Positions 52,616-63,437 of a stretch of 64,000 bases of DNA are shown piece by piece. The notes under the pieces were generated by a model. It saw only the letters and a program-made list of their open reading frames with translations, was not told the origin of the DNA and did no database searches. Numbering within the stretch: the first letter of the stretch is position 1; every line of letters begins with the position of its first letter. A program made the translations under genes and the position numbers. The DNA lies in contig JAOALC010000001.1 in NCBI GenBank assembly GCA_025153775.1, positions 682,001 through 746,000 on the forward strand, given 5' to 3'. This DNA is from SAR92 clade bacterium H231 (GTDB taxonomy: Bacteria > Pseudomonadota > Gammaproteobacteria > Pseudomonadales > Porticoccaceae).

Positions 52616-53794
52616 ATGCAAGCTATTACTCTGCTAGGGGCTACGGGTTCCATAGGTGAAAGCACTCTGGACGTCATTGCCAGACACCCTGATAAATACG
52701 AAGTATTTGCGCTGACCGGCAATCTGCAAATTGAAAAACTAGCCGCTCAGTGCCTGCGCCATGGAGCTCAGTTTGCGGTGGTTAACGATGCGGCAGGTGC
52801 AGATAAGCTGCGTGGGCTGCTGAAGGATTCAGGCTGCAAAACTGAGGTGCTCTTTGGCGCCGAGGCGCTCTGTCAGGTAGCCAGTGCGGTTCAGGTGGAT
52901 ACAGTGATGGCTGCTATTGTTGGCGCTGCAGGGTTGCTGCCTACCATGGCTGCGGTCACCACTGGTAAAAAGATACTTCTCGCCAATAAAGAGTCTCTGG
53001 TCATGGCTGGAGACTTGTTTATGCGTGCAGTCACGGCCTCTGGATCTATGTTGTTGCCTATTGATAGCGAGCACAATGCTATATTTCAATGTCTGCCCGC
53101 CGACTATAGCCAGCCTGAACTTTCTGGGATCAGCAAATTACTGCTGTCTGCTTCCGGCGGGCCTTTTCGCGGCTGGTCAGCGCAGCAGATGCAGGGGATT
53201 ACCCCGGAACAGGCCTGCGCTCACCCCAATTGGTCCATGGGGCGCAAAATATCGGTAGATTCGGCCACCTTGATGAACAAGGGGCTGGAGTTAATCGAGG
53301 CCTGCTGGCTGTTTAATGTTAGCCCTCAGCAAGTTGAAGTGGTAGTGCATCCCCAGAGTGTAATTCACAGTCTGGTGCAGTATAGAGACGGTTCTGTGTT
53401 GGCCCAGCTGGGCAATCCGGATATGCGCACACCTATAGCCCATGCTCTCGCCTGGCCTGACCGCATAGAGTCTGGTGTGGCAGATTTAAATCTGTTTGAA
53501 GTGGCTCGATTAGACTTCGAGCGGCCGGACATGCAAAGTTTTCTCTGTCTGCAACTGGCCTTTGATGCTGCCGCTGCAGGCGGCGATGCTCCGGCTATTC
53601 TCAATGCGGCCAATGAGATTGCAGTGCAGGCTTTTCTAGATGGGCGTATAGGTTTTGCTCAGATTCCACAGGTTGTGGATAATACTCTGTCTGGGCTAGG
53701 TATTTCTGAACCAGACTCGCTGCACGGAGTCCAAGAGTCCGACCAAAAAGCGCGCCATCACAGCGCAAAGTATATTTCGCAGATTGAGCTCTAG
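52616..53794 (+). CDS. dxr: 1-deoxy-D-xylulose 5-phosphate reductoisomerase
   Basis: This 392-residue, NADPH-dependent enzyme of the MEP isoprenoid pathway makes 2-C-methyl-D-erythritol 4-phosphate. The N-terminal [15 protein letters not shown] binds NADPH, and metal/substrate residues lie in [22 protein letters not shown] and [13 protein letters not shown]. It lies in the conserved cdsA-dxr-rseP string, 3 bp from each neighbour. Confidence 0.96.
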   Translation: MQAITLLGATGSIGESTLDVIARHPDKYEVFALTGNLQIEKLAAQCLRHGAQFAVVNDAAGADKLRGLLKDSGCKTEVLFGAEALCQVASAVQVDTVMAAIVGAAGLLPTMAAVTTGKKILLANKESLVMAGDLFMRAVTASGSMLLPIDSEHNAIFQCLPADYSQPELSGISKLLLSASGGPFRGWSAQQMQGITPEQACAHPNWSMGRKISVDSATLMNKGLELIEACWLFNVSPQQVEVVVHPQSVIHSLVQYRDGSVLAQLGNPDMRTPIAHALAWPDRIESGVADLNLFEVARLDFERPDMQSFLCLQLAFDAAAAGGDAPAILNAANEIAVQAFLDGRIGFAQIPQVVDNTLSGLGISEPDSLHGVQESDQKARHHSAKYISQIEL

Positions 53795-53797
53795 TTT

Positions 53798-55156
53798 ATG
53801 GATTTACTGCAGACAATTTTTTACTTCTTTGTGGCCCTAGGGCTGGTGGTAACCATTCATGAGTTTGGCCATTTTTGGGTGGCCCGGCGCTGTGGGGTCA
53901 AAGTTGAACGTTTCTCCATCGGCTTTGGTAGAGCTCTGCTGACCTGGCGAGACAAACAAAACACCGAGTTTGTATTTGCGCTGTTGCCCCTGGGTGGCTA
54001 CGTCAAGATGGTTGATGAGCGTGAGGGCAATGTAGACTCAGCGGATCTGCCTTTTTCCTTTAATCGCAAAACTGTATGGCAGCGGATGGCAATTGTGGTT
54101 GCTGGTCCCATGGCTAATTTTATTCTGGCGATTGCCTTTTTTGCGATCATCTTTACTGGCGGTGAGCGCGGTCTGGCGCCAGTGGTAGGGGATGTTGAAG
54201 CTGGCTCTATTGCCAGTCAGTCAGGTTTTGAGCCAGGTATGGAAATTCTGGCGGTCAATGGTGTAGCCACTAGTACCTGGACCTCTGTTTCCCGTCAGCT
54301 GCTGGGTTTTATTGGTACAACCGGTGATATTCCTTTTACGGTACGCTATCAGGATTCGAACCTAAAATACGATCTCAACCTGCCCGTGGTTAGCTGGCTG
54401 CGCAATGAAGATCAGCCTGTTCCTCTGCGCGAGCTGGGTGTTAGCCCGCCTTTTGAGCTCAGTAGTCTGACCCTGGCAGCTGTGTTTGAAGATGGTGCAG
54501 GCTATAGGGCCGGTCTGCAAAAAGATGACCAGCTGTTGTCAATTAATGGGCAGCCGATTACCAGTATTAACCGATTTGTGGAAAAGGTTGCCGGCAGTCT
54601 AGATCAGTCGGTTATTTTGCAGGTTCAGCGCGGTGCTGAGCAGCTGCGCATTGAGGTGCAACCCCTGGTAGTGGTGCGCGACGGTGAGCAGGTGGGGCAG
54701 TTGGGCGTGCAGCTGGCATCTCGAGGTCAATACCCGCAAGAGTTAATTCGCACCACCGAATACGGCCTGCTGGGGGCTCTGGCTCGCGGCGTAGAAGAGA
54801 CTTTTGACACCAGTGTGTTTATTGTCAAATCAATCGGCAAGTTGCTTGTGGGTGATTTATCGGCTAAAAATTTGAGTGGCCCTATTACTATTGCCAAAGT
54901 GGCGGGCGATAGTGGAAAGTCGGGGGTAGACAATTTTATTCGTTTTGTCGCCATGTTCAGTATAATGCTCGGCGTTATGAACCTGTTGCCTGTCCCGGTT
55001 TTGGATGGCGGTCATCTAATGTATTACATAATTGAAGTAATAAAGGGTTCCCCGGTTTCAGATCGGATTCAGATAATGGGGTATAAGGTAGGGCTTGCGC
55101 TGGTTATGAGTTTGATGGTCGTGGCCACCTACAACGATATAGCGCGGACATTTTGA
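53798..55156 (+). CDS. rseP: Site-2 intramembrane zinc metalloprotease RseP
   Basis: This 452-residue inner-membrane protease performs the second cleavage of anti-sigma-E RseA. The zinc motif HEFGH is at residues 21-25, two PDZ domains occupy the periplasmic middle (APVVGDVEAGSIASQSGF and AVFEDGAGYRAGLQKDD), and the C-terminal third has LMGV-type MNLLPVPVLDGGHL with the third ligand Asp. bamA, a sigma-E-linked outer-membrane assembly gene, follows. Confidence 0.96.
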   Translation: MDLLQTIFYFFVALGLVVTIHEFGHFWVARRCGVKVERFSIGFGRALLTWRDKQNTEFVFALLPLGGYVKMVDEREGNVDSADLPFSFNRKTVWQRMAIVVAGPMANFILAIAFFAIIFTGGERGLAPVVGDVEAGSIASQSGFEPGMEILAVNGVATSTWTSVSRQLLGFIGTTGDIPFTVRYQDSNLKYDLNLPVVSWLRNEDQPVPLRELGVSPPFELSSLTLAAVFEDGAGYRAGLQKDDQLLSINGQPITSINRFVEKVAGSLDQSVILQVQRGAEQLRIEVQPLVVVRDGEQVGQLGVQLASRGQYPQELIRTTEYGLLGALARGVEETFDTSVFIVKSIGKLLVGDLSAKNLSGPITIAKVAGDSGKSGVDNFIRFVAMFSIMLGVMNLLPVPVLDGGHLMYYIIEVIKGSPVSDRIQIMGYKVGLALVMSLMVVATYNDIARTF

Positions 55157-55194
55157 TCCGCACAAATTAAATTAACCTGGGTTCTTTTTCTTAC

Positions 55195-57543
55195 ATGAAG
55201 CGACTTTTATCAGGCCTACTCATAGTCCTATGCTCCCTATCATTTTCGGTGACAGCCGAGGTTTTTCAGGTTTCTGATATTCGTATCGAGGGTCTGCAGA
55301 GAGTCTCCGCAGGAACCGTATTTGCGGCTCTGCCTATTAGTGCAGGGGACCTGGTTGATGAGTCCGCCATTCGCGATGCCACAAGGTCATTGTTTCGCAC
55401 TGGTTACTTCTCAGATGTTGTGATGGCAAGAGAAAATGGCATTTTGGTGATTGGTCTGGCCGAGCGCCCAGCGGTCACAGAGATTAATCTCGATGGCAAC
55501 AAAGCAATAGAAACTGATCAGCTGCTGGATGCGCTGCGTGACAATGGTCTCGCCGAGGGGCAGATCTTTCGCCAGGTTATTCTTGAGGGCATGACTCAGG
55601 AGTTACAGCGTCAATATGTGTCTCAGGGTCGCTATGGCGCTCTGGTTAAAACAGAGGTTAAGCAGCTGCCACGCAACAGGGTGGCAGTGAATATTGATAT
55701 TGAAGAGGGCGATGTAGCAAAGATTCGCCATATCAATATAGTCGGTAACCGAGACTTTAGCGAAGAAGAGCTGCTGGATACCTTTGAGCAAAACACCACA
55801 GGTTGGCTGTCATGGATTTCTAGCGACGACAAATACAGCAGAGAAAAACTATCTGGTGACTTGGAAACTCTGGAGACCTGGTATCTGGATCGCGGCTACC
55901 TAAAGTTTGCTGTAGACAGCACACAGGTATCTATTAGCCCGGATAAAGAATCTGTCTATATCACTATTAATATTAATGAGGGCAATGTCTACACCATCGA
56001 CGGTATCGAGCTGTCTGGTGAATTAAAAATACCCGAGGCCCAGGCACGCGCCTTGATTATTATGAGAGAGGGCATGACCTTCTCCCAGACATTGATGACT
56101 ACGTCCAGTGAGTATATTACCCGTCGTCTGGGTAATGAGGGATACACCTTCGCCGAGGTCAATGGCTACCCTGAGGTCAATGAAGAGGACAGTACCGCGA
56201 CCATTACATTTGTGGTGACTCCCGGTATGCGAGCCTATGTGCGACGCATCGAGTTCCGTGGCAATACCAAGACCGCCGATGAGGTTTTGCGTCGGGAGAT
56301 GCGCCAGATGGAGGGGGCTTCGGCTAATAATGCATTGATTGAGCACTCTAAGGTGCGCCTAGAGCGGCTGGGCTTCTTTAAAGAGGTCAATGTTGAAAAT
56401 CTGCCGGTCCCGGGTACCAACGATCAAATCGATGTAGTCTACAGCGTAGAGGAGCAACCTTCGGGTTCTGTGGGTGCCAGTGTGGGTTATGCCCAGGGTA
56501 CAGGATTAATTTTAGGTGGTAATCTCAGCGAGAATAACTTCCTGGGCACAGGTAAGCAGGTGGGCATAGGTATTAATCGCAGCACCTACCAGAGCTCACT
56601 GAATTTTAGTTTCTCCGAACCCTACTTTACTGTGGATGGGGTCAGTGTGGGTTATAACCTGTATGTCAGAGAGACTGACTACGATCGCATCAATGTTGCC
56701 AGCTTCTCCACCAACACCTATGGTGGCGGCGTTAACTGGAGCTACCCAATTTCAGATGTGCAGCGCATTGGTTTGGGCATTGGCTATGAAAATCTCGATC
56801 TTAGAACCGGAGCATTTGCCTCCAGGGAAATCAGTGATTTTGTCGAGGGCAATGGCAGTAACTTTGATGTTTTCAGCTTTAATGTTAATTGGGCTAAGTC
56901 CACATTAAACCGCGGCATTTTTGCCACCCGGGGTGCCTCTCAGCGCCTGAGTGTGGACCTGGCCCTGCCTGGCTCCGGTCTTGAGTACTATAAAGTGAAC
57001 TACAATGCAGAGTATCTGCGTGGCCTGACCAGGGCACTAACCCTGAAGCTAAGGGCGGATCTGGGCTATGGCGAGAGCTATGGGGACACTACTCAGTTGC
57101 CGTTCTTTAAGAACTTTTATGGCGGTGGTTTTGGCTCGGTACGTGGCTTTAAGCGCAATACTCTGGGCCCACAGGATACACCCTGTAACTTTGCAGATCC
57201 CCCCTGTGTTACCGGCTTTATCGACGATCCAGATCCGATTGGCGGCAATGTAAAAGTAGAGCTTGGTGCGGAGGTGATATTCCCGCTGCCATTCCTTAAA
57301 GATCAACGCTCGGTGCAGTCTTCATTGTTTTTGGACGCTGGTAATATTTTCAACACCAAGTGTGGAGTATCTCAGGTTAACTGTTTTAAGCCTGATGCGG
57401 GAGAATTGCGCTATGCTGTTGGTCTGGGTGCAACATGGTTGAGCGGTTTTGGTCCTATAACATTTAGTGTGGCCAAGCCTCTCAATGGTAACGACTTTGA
57501 TGAAACTGAAGTATTTCAGTTCTCACTGGGTAATCAATTTTAA
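55195..57543 (+). CDS. bamA: Outer membrane protein assembly factor BamA
   Basis: This 782-residue Omp85 protein inserts beta-barrels into the outer membrane. A signal peptide (LLSGLLIVLCSLSFSVTAE) is followed by five POTRA domains to about residue 420, then a 16-strand barrel with the lid-lock loop motif GGFGSVRGF and a terminal Phe (QFSLGNQF). The length is close to E. coli BamA (810). It is followed by skp, its periplasmic chaperone partner. Confidence 0.97.
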   Translation: MKRLLSGLLIVLCSLSFSVTAEVFQVSDIRIEGLQRVSAGTVFAALPISAGDLVDESAIRDATRSLFRTGYFSDVVMARENGILVIGLAERPAVTEINLDGNKAIETDQLLDALRDNGLAEGQIFRQVILEGMTQELQRQYVSQGRYGALVKTEVKQLPRNRVAVNIDIEEGDVAKIRHINIVGNRDFSEEELLDTFEQNTTGWLSWISSDDKYSREKLSGDLETLETWYLDRGYLKFAVDSTQVSISPDKESVYITININEGNVYTIDGIELSGELKIPEAQARALIIMREGMTFSQTLMTTSSEYITRRLGNEGYTFAEVNGYPEVNEEDSTATITFVVTPGMRAYVRRIEFRGNTKTADEVLRREMRQMEGASANNALIEHSKVRLERLGFFKEVNVENLPVPGTNDQIDVVYSVEEQPSGSVGASVGYAQGTGLILGGNLSENNFLGTGKQVGIGINRSTYQSSLNFSFSEPYFTVDGVSVGYNLYVRETDYDRINVASFSTNTYGGGVNWSYPISDVQRIGLGIGYENLDLRTGAFASREISDFVEGNGSNFDVFSFNVNWAKSTLNRGIFATRGASQRLSVDLALPGSGLEYYKVNYNAEYLRGLTRALTLKLRADLGYGESYGDTTQLPFFKNFYGGGFGSVRGFKRNTLGPQDTPCNFADPPCVTGFIDDPDPIGGNVKVELGAEVIFPLPFLKDQRSVQSSLFLDAGNIFNTKCGVSQVNCFKPDAGELRYAVGLGATWLSGFGPITFSVAKPLNGNDFDETEVFQFSLGNQF

Positions 57544-57563
57544 TAATAGTAGGGAGAAGTATT

Positions 57564-58088
57564 GTGGGTAATGTAAAAGCACTGGTTTTGGTTGTTTTGG
57601 CTGGGTTTTCTGCGCTGTTTTCACTGAGTGCGGTGGCCGAGGTTAAGATTGCTGTGATTGATATTAATTCGGCGATTTTTGCTTCAGAGCCAGCTCAGGC
57701 TCGTGTTAAGCAAGCGATTGAGAGCGCTGATTTTGTGGCGCTGAAGGCCAAGCTTGAAGGCGCCTCAGCAGATTTTCAGGCACTGGCCAAAGAAGCTGAG
57801 AGCAAGCGCTTGACCTGGTCACAGGAAGAGGCCGCTGCCCATCAGAAGAAAATGGAGTACGTAAAGGCTGACGCGGAACTGGCTAATCGTAAAATTCAGG
57901 CAGAGCAGCAGCAGCTGCAGCAGAAGATTCAGCAGGAGTTTATGCCTCAGCTGCAAACAGTGATCCAGGATGTAGTCAAAGAAGAGGGCATTACTATTTT
58001 GTTGCGTCAGGAAGCGGTAATTACTGCTGCGGCGGAAAACAATCTGACCCCCAAAGTTATTGACCGTCTCAACAAAGCTGCTAAGTAA
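57564..58088 (+). CDS. skp: Periplasmic chaperone Skp/OmpH
   Basis: This 174-residue protein with signal peptide (GFSALFSLSAVAE) has a long coiled-coil rich in Gln/Glu/Lys (AELANRKIQAEQQQLQQKIQ), typical of Skp's tentacles. It chaperones unfolded outer-membrane proteins to BamA. GTG 57564 is the start, with TAGGGAGAAG upstream. It sits between bamA and lpxD as usual. Confidence 0.93.
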   Translation: MGNVKALVLVVLAGFSALFSLSAVAEVKIAVIDINSAIFASEPAQARVKQAIESADFVALKAKLEGASADFQALAKEAESKRLTWSQEEAAAHQKKMEYVKADAELANRKIQAEQQQLQQKIQQEFMPQLQTVIQDVVKEEGITILLRQEAVITAAAENNLTPKVIDRLNKAAK

Positions 58089-58124
58089 TCTCGCTGCTAA
58101 GTGAGTTTCTGACAGAGCGTTGTA

Positions 58125-59165
58125 ATGAAACGGGATTATAGTCTGGCGGATATTGCCGAGTTTCTCGGCGCTGAGTTGCGCGGAGATGGCTCTGCGCGCA
58201 TAGCTGGTTTAAATACCCTGGAGCATGCTGGTCCAGGGGAGCTGGCCTTTCTCGCCAATCCTAAATATGCCGGTCAGCTGTCTGAGACTAGGGCAGAGGC
58301 TGTGATACTCAGTGCTGATCAGGCTGCTGCCGCCCCAGGTAGCTGTCTGATAATGAGCAACCCCTATCTGGGTTATGCCAAAATTAGCGCCTGGTTTACC
58401 ACGGCCTCCTGTCAGGGCGTCGGCATTCATCCCAGTGCGGTTATCCATGCCAACGCCATGGTCAAGGACGATGTGTATATAGGTCCCAATGCGGTGGTTG
58501 AGTCCGGGGCTAAAATTGAATCTGGTTGTTCTATTGGGGCCAATTGCTTTATTGGCGCTGATTCGGTTTTAGGTGAGAACTGCCAGCTGGCTGCCAATGT
58601 CTCCATCTATCACGATGTGGTGCTGGGTAGCCGAGTGCTTGTGCACAGCGGTGCCGTTATAGGGGCCGATGGTTTTGGGTTTGCGCCCAATGGCCAGGGT
58701 GGCTGGCAGAAAATACACCAAATTGGTGGTGTCAGGCTGGGCGATGATGTTGAGGTTGGCGCCTGCACTACCATTGATCGCGGTGCTCTGGGTGACACAT
58801 TGATCGGCAATATGGTGATTATAGATAATCATGTGCAGATAGCTCACAACTGCGTTATAGGCGATAACACGGCTATGGCAGCATTTTCGGCCATCGCCGG
58901 TAGTTCTGTGCTGGGCCGCAACTGTATCCTTGGTGGCAATGCCTGTGTGGTCGGCCATGTGCAAATTTGTGACAATGTGATGTTGACCGCTAAGACACTG
59001 GCGACTAAAAGTATCAGTCAGCCGGGGTCCTATTCCTCTATAGTGACGCCCCTGATGACAACAGCAGAGTGGCGCAAGAATTCAGTTCGTATTGGCCAGC
59101 TGGATAGTATGGCCAAGCGCATTAAAGCGGTTGAGAGCAACAGGTCTGCTAAACCGGAAAAATAA
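58125..59165 (+). CDS. lpxD: UDP-3-O-(3-hydroxyacyl)glucosamine N-acyltransferase
   Basis: This 346-residue, left-handed beta-helix acyltransferase adds the second acyl chain in lipid A synthesis. The catalytic His lies in the [15 protein letters not shown] region, and hexapeptide repeats continue through [18 protein letters not shown]. The N-terminal uridine-binding domain starts [16 protein letters not shown]. The length is normal for the family. Confidence 0.96.
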   Translation: MKRDYSLADIAEFLGAELRGDGSARIAGLNTLEHAGPGELAFLANPKYAGQLSETRAEAVILSADQAAAAPGSCLIMSNPYLGYAKISAWFTTASCQGVGIHPSAVIHANAMVKDDVYIGPNAVVESGAKIESGCSIGANCFIGADSVLGENCQLAANVSIYHDVVLGSRVLVHSGAVIGADGFGFAPNGQGGWQKIHQIGGVRLGDDVEVGACTTIDRGALGDTLIGNMVIIDNHVQIAHNCVIGDNTAMAAFSAIAGSSVLGRNCILGGNACVVGHVQICDNVMLTAKTLATKSISQPGSYSSIVTPLMTTAEWRKNSVRIGQLDSMAKRIKAVESNRSAKPEK

Positions 59166-59224
59166 TAACTCAGCTGGGTCAATAGCTCAGCGCCATTGGG
59201 CGATTAACAGAGTTGGACTTTTAA

Positions 59225-59671
59225 ATGAATGTAAATGAAATAATGGAACTGCTTCCTCACCGCTATCCCTTCCTGCTGGTTGATAGAGTAACTGAGATTG
59301 TTCCCGGTGAACGCATAGTGGCCTACAAAAACATTTCGATTAACGAAGAGGTGTTTAATGGCCACTTTCCCGGCGCGCCTATTTTCCCCGGTGTAATGAT
59401 GGTGGAAGCTATGGCTCAGGTGTCCGGCTTGCTGGGTTTCGCCACCACTGGTGAAAAAGCCGATGATGGCAAGCTATACCTGTTTGCTGGAGTAGATAAG
59501 GTGCGCTTTAAGCGTCCCGTAGTACCTGGAGATCAGTTGGTGCTGACCTCGGAAATTGATACGGTAAAGCGCAATATATGGCGCTTTAAAACCACGGCAT
59601 CGGTGGATGGCAAAACTGCCTGCGAGGCTATGTTACTCTGTGCCTATCAGGATAGAGATTCCCTAGCATGA
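59225..59671 (+). CDS. fabZ: 3-hydroxyacyl-ACP dehydratase
   Basis: This 148-residue hot-dog dehydratase acts in fatty-acid elongation. The motif [14 protein letters not shown] precedes the catalytic His in [21 protein letters not shown] and its Glu. It overlaps lpxA by 4 bp (ATGA), so lipid A and phospholipid precursor genes are translationally coupled. Confidence 0.97.
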   Translation: MNVNEIMELLPHRYPFLLVDRVTEIVPGERIVAYKNISINEEVFNGHFPGAPIFPGVMMVEAMAQVSGLLGFATTGEKADDGKLYLFAGVDKVRFKRPVVPGDQLVLTSEIDTVKRNIWRFKTTASVDGKTACEAMLLCAYQDRDSLA

Positions 59672-60435
59672 TAGATTCTAGCGCCATTGTTGATCCCTCA
59701 GCCGTACTTGGCGAAAACGTCAGTATTGGCCCCTGGACCATTATTGGCCCAAATGTTGAGATTGGTGACGGCTGTGAAATTGCCTCCCATGTGGTGATCA
59801 AAGGCCCAACTGTAATAGGGCGCAACAATAAGATTTTTCAGTTTTCTACCCTGGGTGAGGATACGCCAGATCTCAAGTATAAAGGTGAGCCCACCAGGTT
59901 AATTATTGGCGACAACAATGTTATTCGCGAAGGGGTAACCATTCACCGAGGCACGGTTCAGGACAAGAGTGAAACAAGGATTGGTAACCATAACCTGCTG
60001 ATGGCCTATGTTCATGTGGGTCACGACTCCGTGGTGAGAGATCATGTGATTATGGTCAACAATGCCTCGATTTCCGGTCATGTGCATGTGGGTGACTGGA
60101 CAATTTTATCTGGTTACTGCCTGGTACATCAGTTTGTGAATATAGGTCCCCATTGCTTTATTGGCCCCGCAGCCTTTATCTATCATGATGTTCCGGCATT
60201 TGTGACAGCCTTTGGCAGCCCGGCAGAGCCTCGCACAATCAACCGCGAAGGTCTCAAGCGCAGAGGTTACAGTGCTGATCAGATTGCCCTGGCTAACAAA
60301 GCCTACAAACTGCTCTATCGTCGCGGCCTGCAGTTGGACGAGGCGTTAAAGGCAATTGCGGATCTGGGTGATGATGAGGTTGTTGCCATGCTGCTCAGCT
60401 CTCTAGAGAATTCCAGCCGCGGCATTATCCGTTAA
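59668..60435 (+). CDS. lpxA: UDP-N-acetylglucosamine O-acyltransferase
   Basis: This 255-residue, left-handed beta-helix enzyme is first in lipid A synthesis. Repeats such as [20 protein letters not shown] lead to the catalytic His in [13 protein letters not shown] and the family block [11 protein letters not shown]. Its start overlaps the fabZ stop, and lpxB begins 3 bp after its stop. Confidence 0.97.
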   Translation: MIDSSAIVDPSAVLGENVSIGPWTIIGPNVEIGDGCEIASHVVIKGPTVIGRNNKIFQFSTLGEDTPDLKYKGEPTRLIIGDNNVIREGVTIHRGTVQDKSETRIGNHNLLMAYVHVGHDSVVRDHVIMVNNASISGHVHVGDWTILSGYCLVHQFVNIGPHCFIGPAAFIYHDVPAFVTAFGSPAEPRTINREGLKRRGYSADQIALANKAYKLLYRRGLQLDEALKAIADLGDDEVVAMLLSSLENSSRGIIR

Positions 60436-60438
60436 ACC

Positions 60439-61584
60439 ATGGGTCAGTTATCGCAGGTCTTCGCCATAGTCGCTGGAGAAGCCTCTGGTGATATTCTGGG
60501 AGCAGATCTTATTCGGGCGCTGCGCAAGCAGTTTCCCTCTGCAACCTTTGAGGGTATCGGCGGCCCCAGAATGCAGGCCGAAGGTTTTCACAGCCTATTT
60601 CAAATGGACCGCCTTTCGGTGATGGGATTTGTCGAACCCCTTAAACGGCTGCCGGAGCTTCTTGGTATCAGGCGCAGTATTGTCCAGCGTTATACCGCCA
60701 ATCCGCCAAAAGCATTTATTGGCATAGACTCACCAGACTTTAACTCCGGTATTGAACTCAGGCTCCGCAATGCAGGGGTGAAAACAGTTCATTATGTCAG
60801 CCCCTCAGTTTGGGCCTGGCGCCAGGGTAGAATAAAAAAGATCAAAAAGTCTGTGGATCTGATGCTCTGCCTGCTGCCTTTTGAGATCGATTTTTATTCC
60901 CAGCACAATGTACCGGTCCGCTTTGTGGGCCACCCTCTGGCCGGGCAGTTTCCGCAGCAACCGGACGTGCAGGGCGCCCGTGTAAAACTGGGCCTCGACC
61001 CAGAGCTACCAGTGCTGTGCATTATGCCCGGCAGTCGCTCCGGCGAGGTAGAGTTATTGGCACAGCTATTCCTCAATGTGGCCCGGCAGGTGAAGGCAGT
61101 GATGGGTGCAGACTTGCAGCTGGTGATACCAGCGGCCAATCAGGCTAGGCACAGCCAGCTGAGTCATATATTGGCCGACAGGCCTGAAATCAAAGTTTGT
61201 CTGCTGGAGCAAAATTCCCATCTGGCTATGGAGTCAGCTGACGTGGTGTTGCTGGCCTCTGGTACCACAGCCCTGGAGGCTATGTTGCTAAAAAAACCCA
61301 TGGTGGTCAGCTATCGCCTGGGGGCCTGGACCTATAGGCTGGTATCGCCGTTTATTAAAACGCCCTATGCCTCAATTCCCAATCTATTGGCTAACAAAAT
61401 GCTAGTGCCAGAATTTATTCAGGATCAGGCTACCGAGGCTAATCTGGTTGCAGCTGTTGTACAGGCATTTGACCCCGAACAGCAGCAGGCGGTTATTGCA
61501 GAGTTTGAGCAGTTGCATCAGCAGCTGAGAGTGGATTCCGGTGCTCTTGCTGCAGCGGCAATTGCCGAGGTTTTAGGCCAGTGA
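60439..61584 (+). CDS. lpxB: Lipid A disaccharide synthase
   Basis: This 381-residue GT19 enzyme condenses UDP-diacylglucosamine with lipid X. Motifs include [40 protein letters not shown] and PGSRSGEVE, plus [11 protein letters not shown] in the nucleotide-sugar-binding half. It overlaps rnhB by 4 bp. Confidence 0.97.
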   Translation: MGQLSQVFAIVAGEASGDILGADLIRALRKQFPSATFEGIGGPRMQAEGFHSLFQMDRLSVMGFVEPLKRLPELLGIRRSIVQRYTANPPKAFIGIDSPDFNSGIELRLRNAGVKTVHYVSPSVWAWRQGRIKKIKKSVDLMLCLLPFEIDFYSQHNVPVRFVGHPLAGQFPQQPDVQGARVKLGLDPELPVLCIMPGSRSGEVELLAQLFLNVARQVKAVMGADLQLVIPAANQARHSQLSHILADRPEIKVCLLEQNSHLAMESADVVLLASGTTALEAMLLKKPMVVSYRLGAWTYRLVSPFIKTPYASIPNLLANKMLVPEFIQDQATEANLVAAVVQAFDPEQQQAVIAEFEQLHQQLRVDSGALAAAAIAEVLGQ

Positions 61585-62219
61585 CAATATCGAAGATAGT
61601 TAAATCACTGAAGCCCTGGAAGCCACCAGCAGGCGTTAAGCTGCTGGCCGGTGTCGATGAGGTGGGGCGTGGACCTCTGGCGGGAGATGTGGTGACTGCG
61701 GCGGTTATTCTGCCGGTTGGCCACCGGATCGAAGGGTTGACAGACTCCAAGGCACTGTCGGCGCGTCAGCGGGAAAACCTCTACAAAGATATTATCAGTC
61801 ATGCCAGCAGCTGGTGTATTGGCCGTGCCTCAGTCGAGGAAATTGATCGCTTTAATATTTTACAGGCTACCCTTATGGCTATGCGTCGCGCTGTGATGGG
61901 GCTAAAAATTCAGCCCGATTACATTGCTGTGGACGGCAATAGACTTCCCCAGTGGGAATATCGGGGAGAGGCAGTAGTCAAAGGTGACGGCCGCGTTGAA
62001 GTGATCAGTGCGGCATCGATTCTGGCGAAGGTGGTGCGCGACCAGGAGATGCTCGAAATGGATGGAAAATACCCAGGCTATGGTTTTGACAGCAATAAAG
62101 GCTATGGCACTGCCCAGCATCTTGAGGCGCTGCAGAGACTGGGTCCAACCCCTATTCATCGGCGCTCATTTGCACCGGTGAAGGATGGGTTGCATCTTGA
62201 GCAGTCGCCACTGTTCTAG
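61581..62219 (+). CDS. rnhB: Ribonuclease HII
   Basis: This 212-residue RNase HII has the active-site acidic residues in [17 protein letters not shown] (Asp-Glu), [10 protein letters not shown] and [10 protein letters not shown]. Translation starts at a GTG whose GTGA overlaps the lpxB stop. In most relatives dnaE follows directly; here a 117-bp gap and a FabH-like gene intervene. Confidence 0.96.
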   Translation: MTISKIVKSLKPWKPPAGVKLLAGVDEVGRGPLAGDVVTAAVILPVGHRIEGLTDSKALSARQRENLYKDIISHASSWCIGRASVEEIDRFNILQATLMAMRRAVMGLKIQPDYIAVDGNRLPQWEYRGEAVVKGDGRVEVISAASILAKVVRDQEMLEMDGKYPGYGFDSNKGYGTAQHLEALQRLGPTPIHRRSFAPVKDGLHLEQSPLF

Positions 62220-62276
62220 GGTTTTATACGTTTTCGAATAATTGTCCGCTCTGAGTCCTAAAATAGTAGTTAGGGC

Positions 62277-62305
62277 TTGAGTTAAAGGCGTGCAAGCTTT
62301 ACATT
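62277..62305 (+). promoter_or_regulatory. Candidate promoter for the FabH-like gene
   Basis: TTGAGT (62277-62282) and TACATT (62300-62305) are spaced by 17 bp, each matching 4 of 6 consensus bases, in the only sizeable gap between lpxD and dnaE apart from that before fabZ. A separate promoter here would give the inserted gene and dnaE their own transcription. Confidence 0.35.
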
Positions 62306-62345
62306 CATTCTAATAAAATCATTCAGAAATTACGGGGTGTTTGGC

Positions 62346-63437
62346 TTGAATTACGCAGAAATCACAGGCTGGGGCAAATATGCACCACCCCTGTTAATGA
62401 CCAATGATGATATGGCAAAAGTTGTGGATACCAGCGACGAGTGGATATTTTCTCGCTCTGGTATTCGCCAGCGCCACTACAGTCATGTCTCTGTAGGAGA
62501 GATGGGTTGGTTAGCTGCTGAGAGAGCTCTGGCGGCAGCAGGTATTGATGCTGCTGATATTGATCTGGTAGTTCTGGGTTCCACCACGCCTGAAGAGATT
62601 TGTCCCAATACCGCGAGTTTTATTAAAAACCAGTTGGGCGCCACCAAGGCGGCTGCCTTTGACCTTAATTCGGCCTGTACCAGCTGGCTGTATGCCATGA
62701 ACGTGGCCACAGATATGATCAAGGCCGGGTCGGTTAAAAAGGCAGTGGTTATTGGCTCTGAGCGCCTTTCTCTGGCTATGGACTGGAGTAAGCGAGAGTC
62801 CTGCTTTCTGTTTGGCGACGGTGCCGGCGCTGTGGTCATTGAGGCCACTGAGCAGAAGTTGGGGCTGTTATCCGCCCATATGAGCTGTGTCCCCGATAGC
62901 AGGGAGTGTCTACACCTGCCCAGCTGGGGCATGTCACCAAAGCATATGACGGGCGATATTCATGTGTCGCTAAATTTCGAGGGTCAGGAAATCTTTAAGA
63001 GTGCCGTAAAAGGCATGGCTGATAGCATTGCGGAAGTTCTGGAGCGCGAGGGGTTGAGCGCCAGCGATATAGACCTGTTTATTCCCCATCAGGCCAATGT
63101 GCGTATTATTCAATCCCTGGCCAAGCGGCTCGACTTCCCTATGGAGAAAGTGGTGGTGTGCATAGATGAATATGCTAATACCAGCGCAGCTGCGATTCCG
63201 CTGGCACTCTGCGATGCGTTGGCAGATGATAAAGTCAAACCTGGTATGACTATTTTGACTGCATCATTTGGCGCCGGCCTCACCTGTGGTGCCGGTATTA
63301 TTCGCTGGAGTGATAGAGTTGTGCCACTGGGATCTTGCGACGCTGAAATAGCTCCCTACGAGGGCACAGTGTTTGATCTTATGAAAGATAGTTTTAACTA
63401 TTACGGAGTTGATGCTCAGCACCTGTTATCTAAATGA
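62346..63437 (+). CDS. 3-oxoacyl-ACP synthase III family protein (FabH-like)
   Basis: This ~363-residue ketoacyl synthase III has the complete Cys-His-Asn triad: C111 in NSACTSWLYA, H248 in FIPHQANVRI and N278 in YANTSAAA, with the same His-Asn spacing of 30 as E. coli FabH. It is longer than FabH (317) by a C-terminal extension. The start is probably TTG 62346 (LNYAEITGWG) with GGGG 8 nt upstream; GTG 62337 overlaps that SD. Its ATGA overlap couples it to dnaE. It could prime fatty-acid synthesis or condense an unusual acyl-CoA; the context does not decide. Confidence 0.9.
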   Translation: MNYAEITGWGKYAPPLLMTNDDMAKVVDTSDEWIFSRSGIRQRHYSHVSVGEMGWLAAERALAAAGIDAADIDLVVLGSTTPEEICPNTASFIKNQLGATKAAAFDLNSACTSWLYAMNVATDMIKAGSVKKAVVIGSERLSLAMDWSKRESCFLFGDGAGAVVIEATEQKLGLLSAHMSCVPDSRECLHLPSWGMSPKHMTGDIHVSLNFEGQEIFKSAVKGMADSIAEVLEREGLSASDIDLFIPHQANVRIIQSLAKRLDFPMEKVVVCIDEYANTSAAAIPLALCDALADDKVKPGMTILTASFGAGLTCGAGIIRWSDRVVPLGSCDAEIAPYEGTVFDLMKDSFNYYGVDAQHLLSK

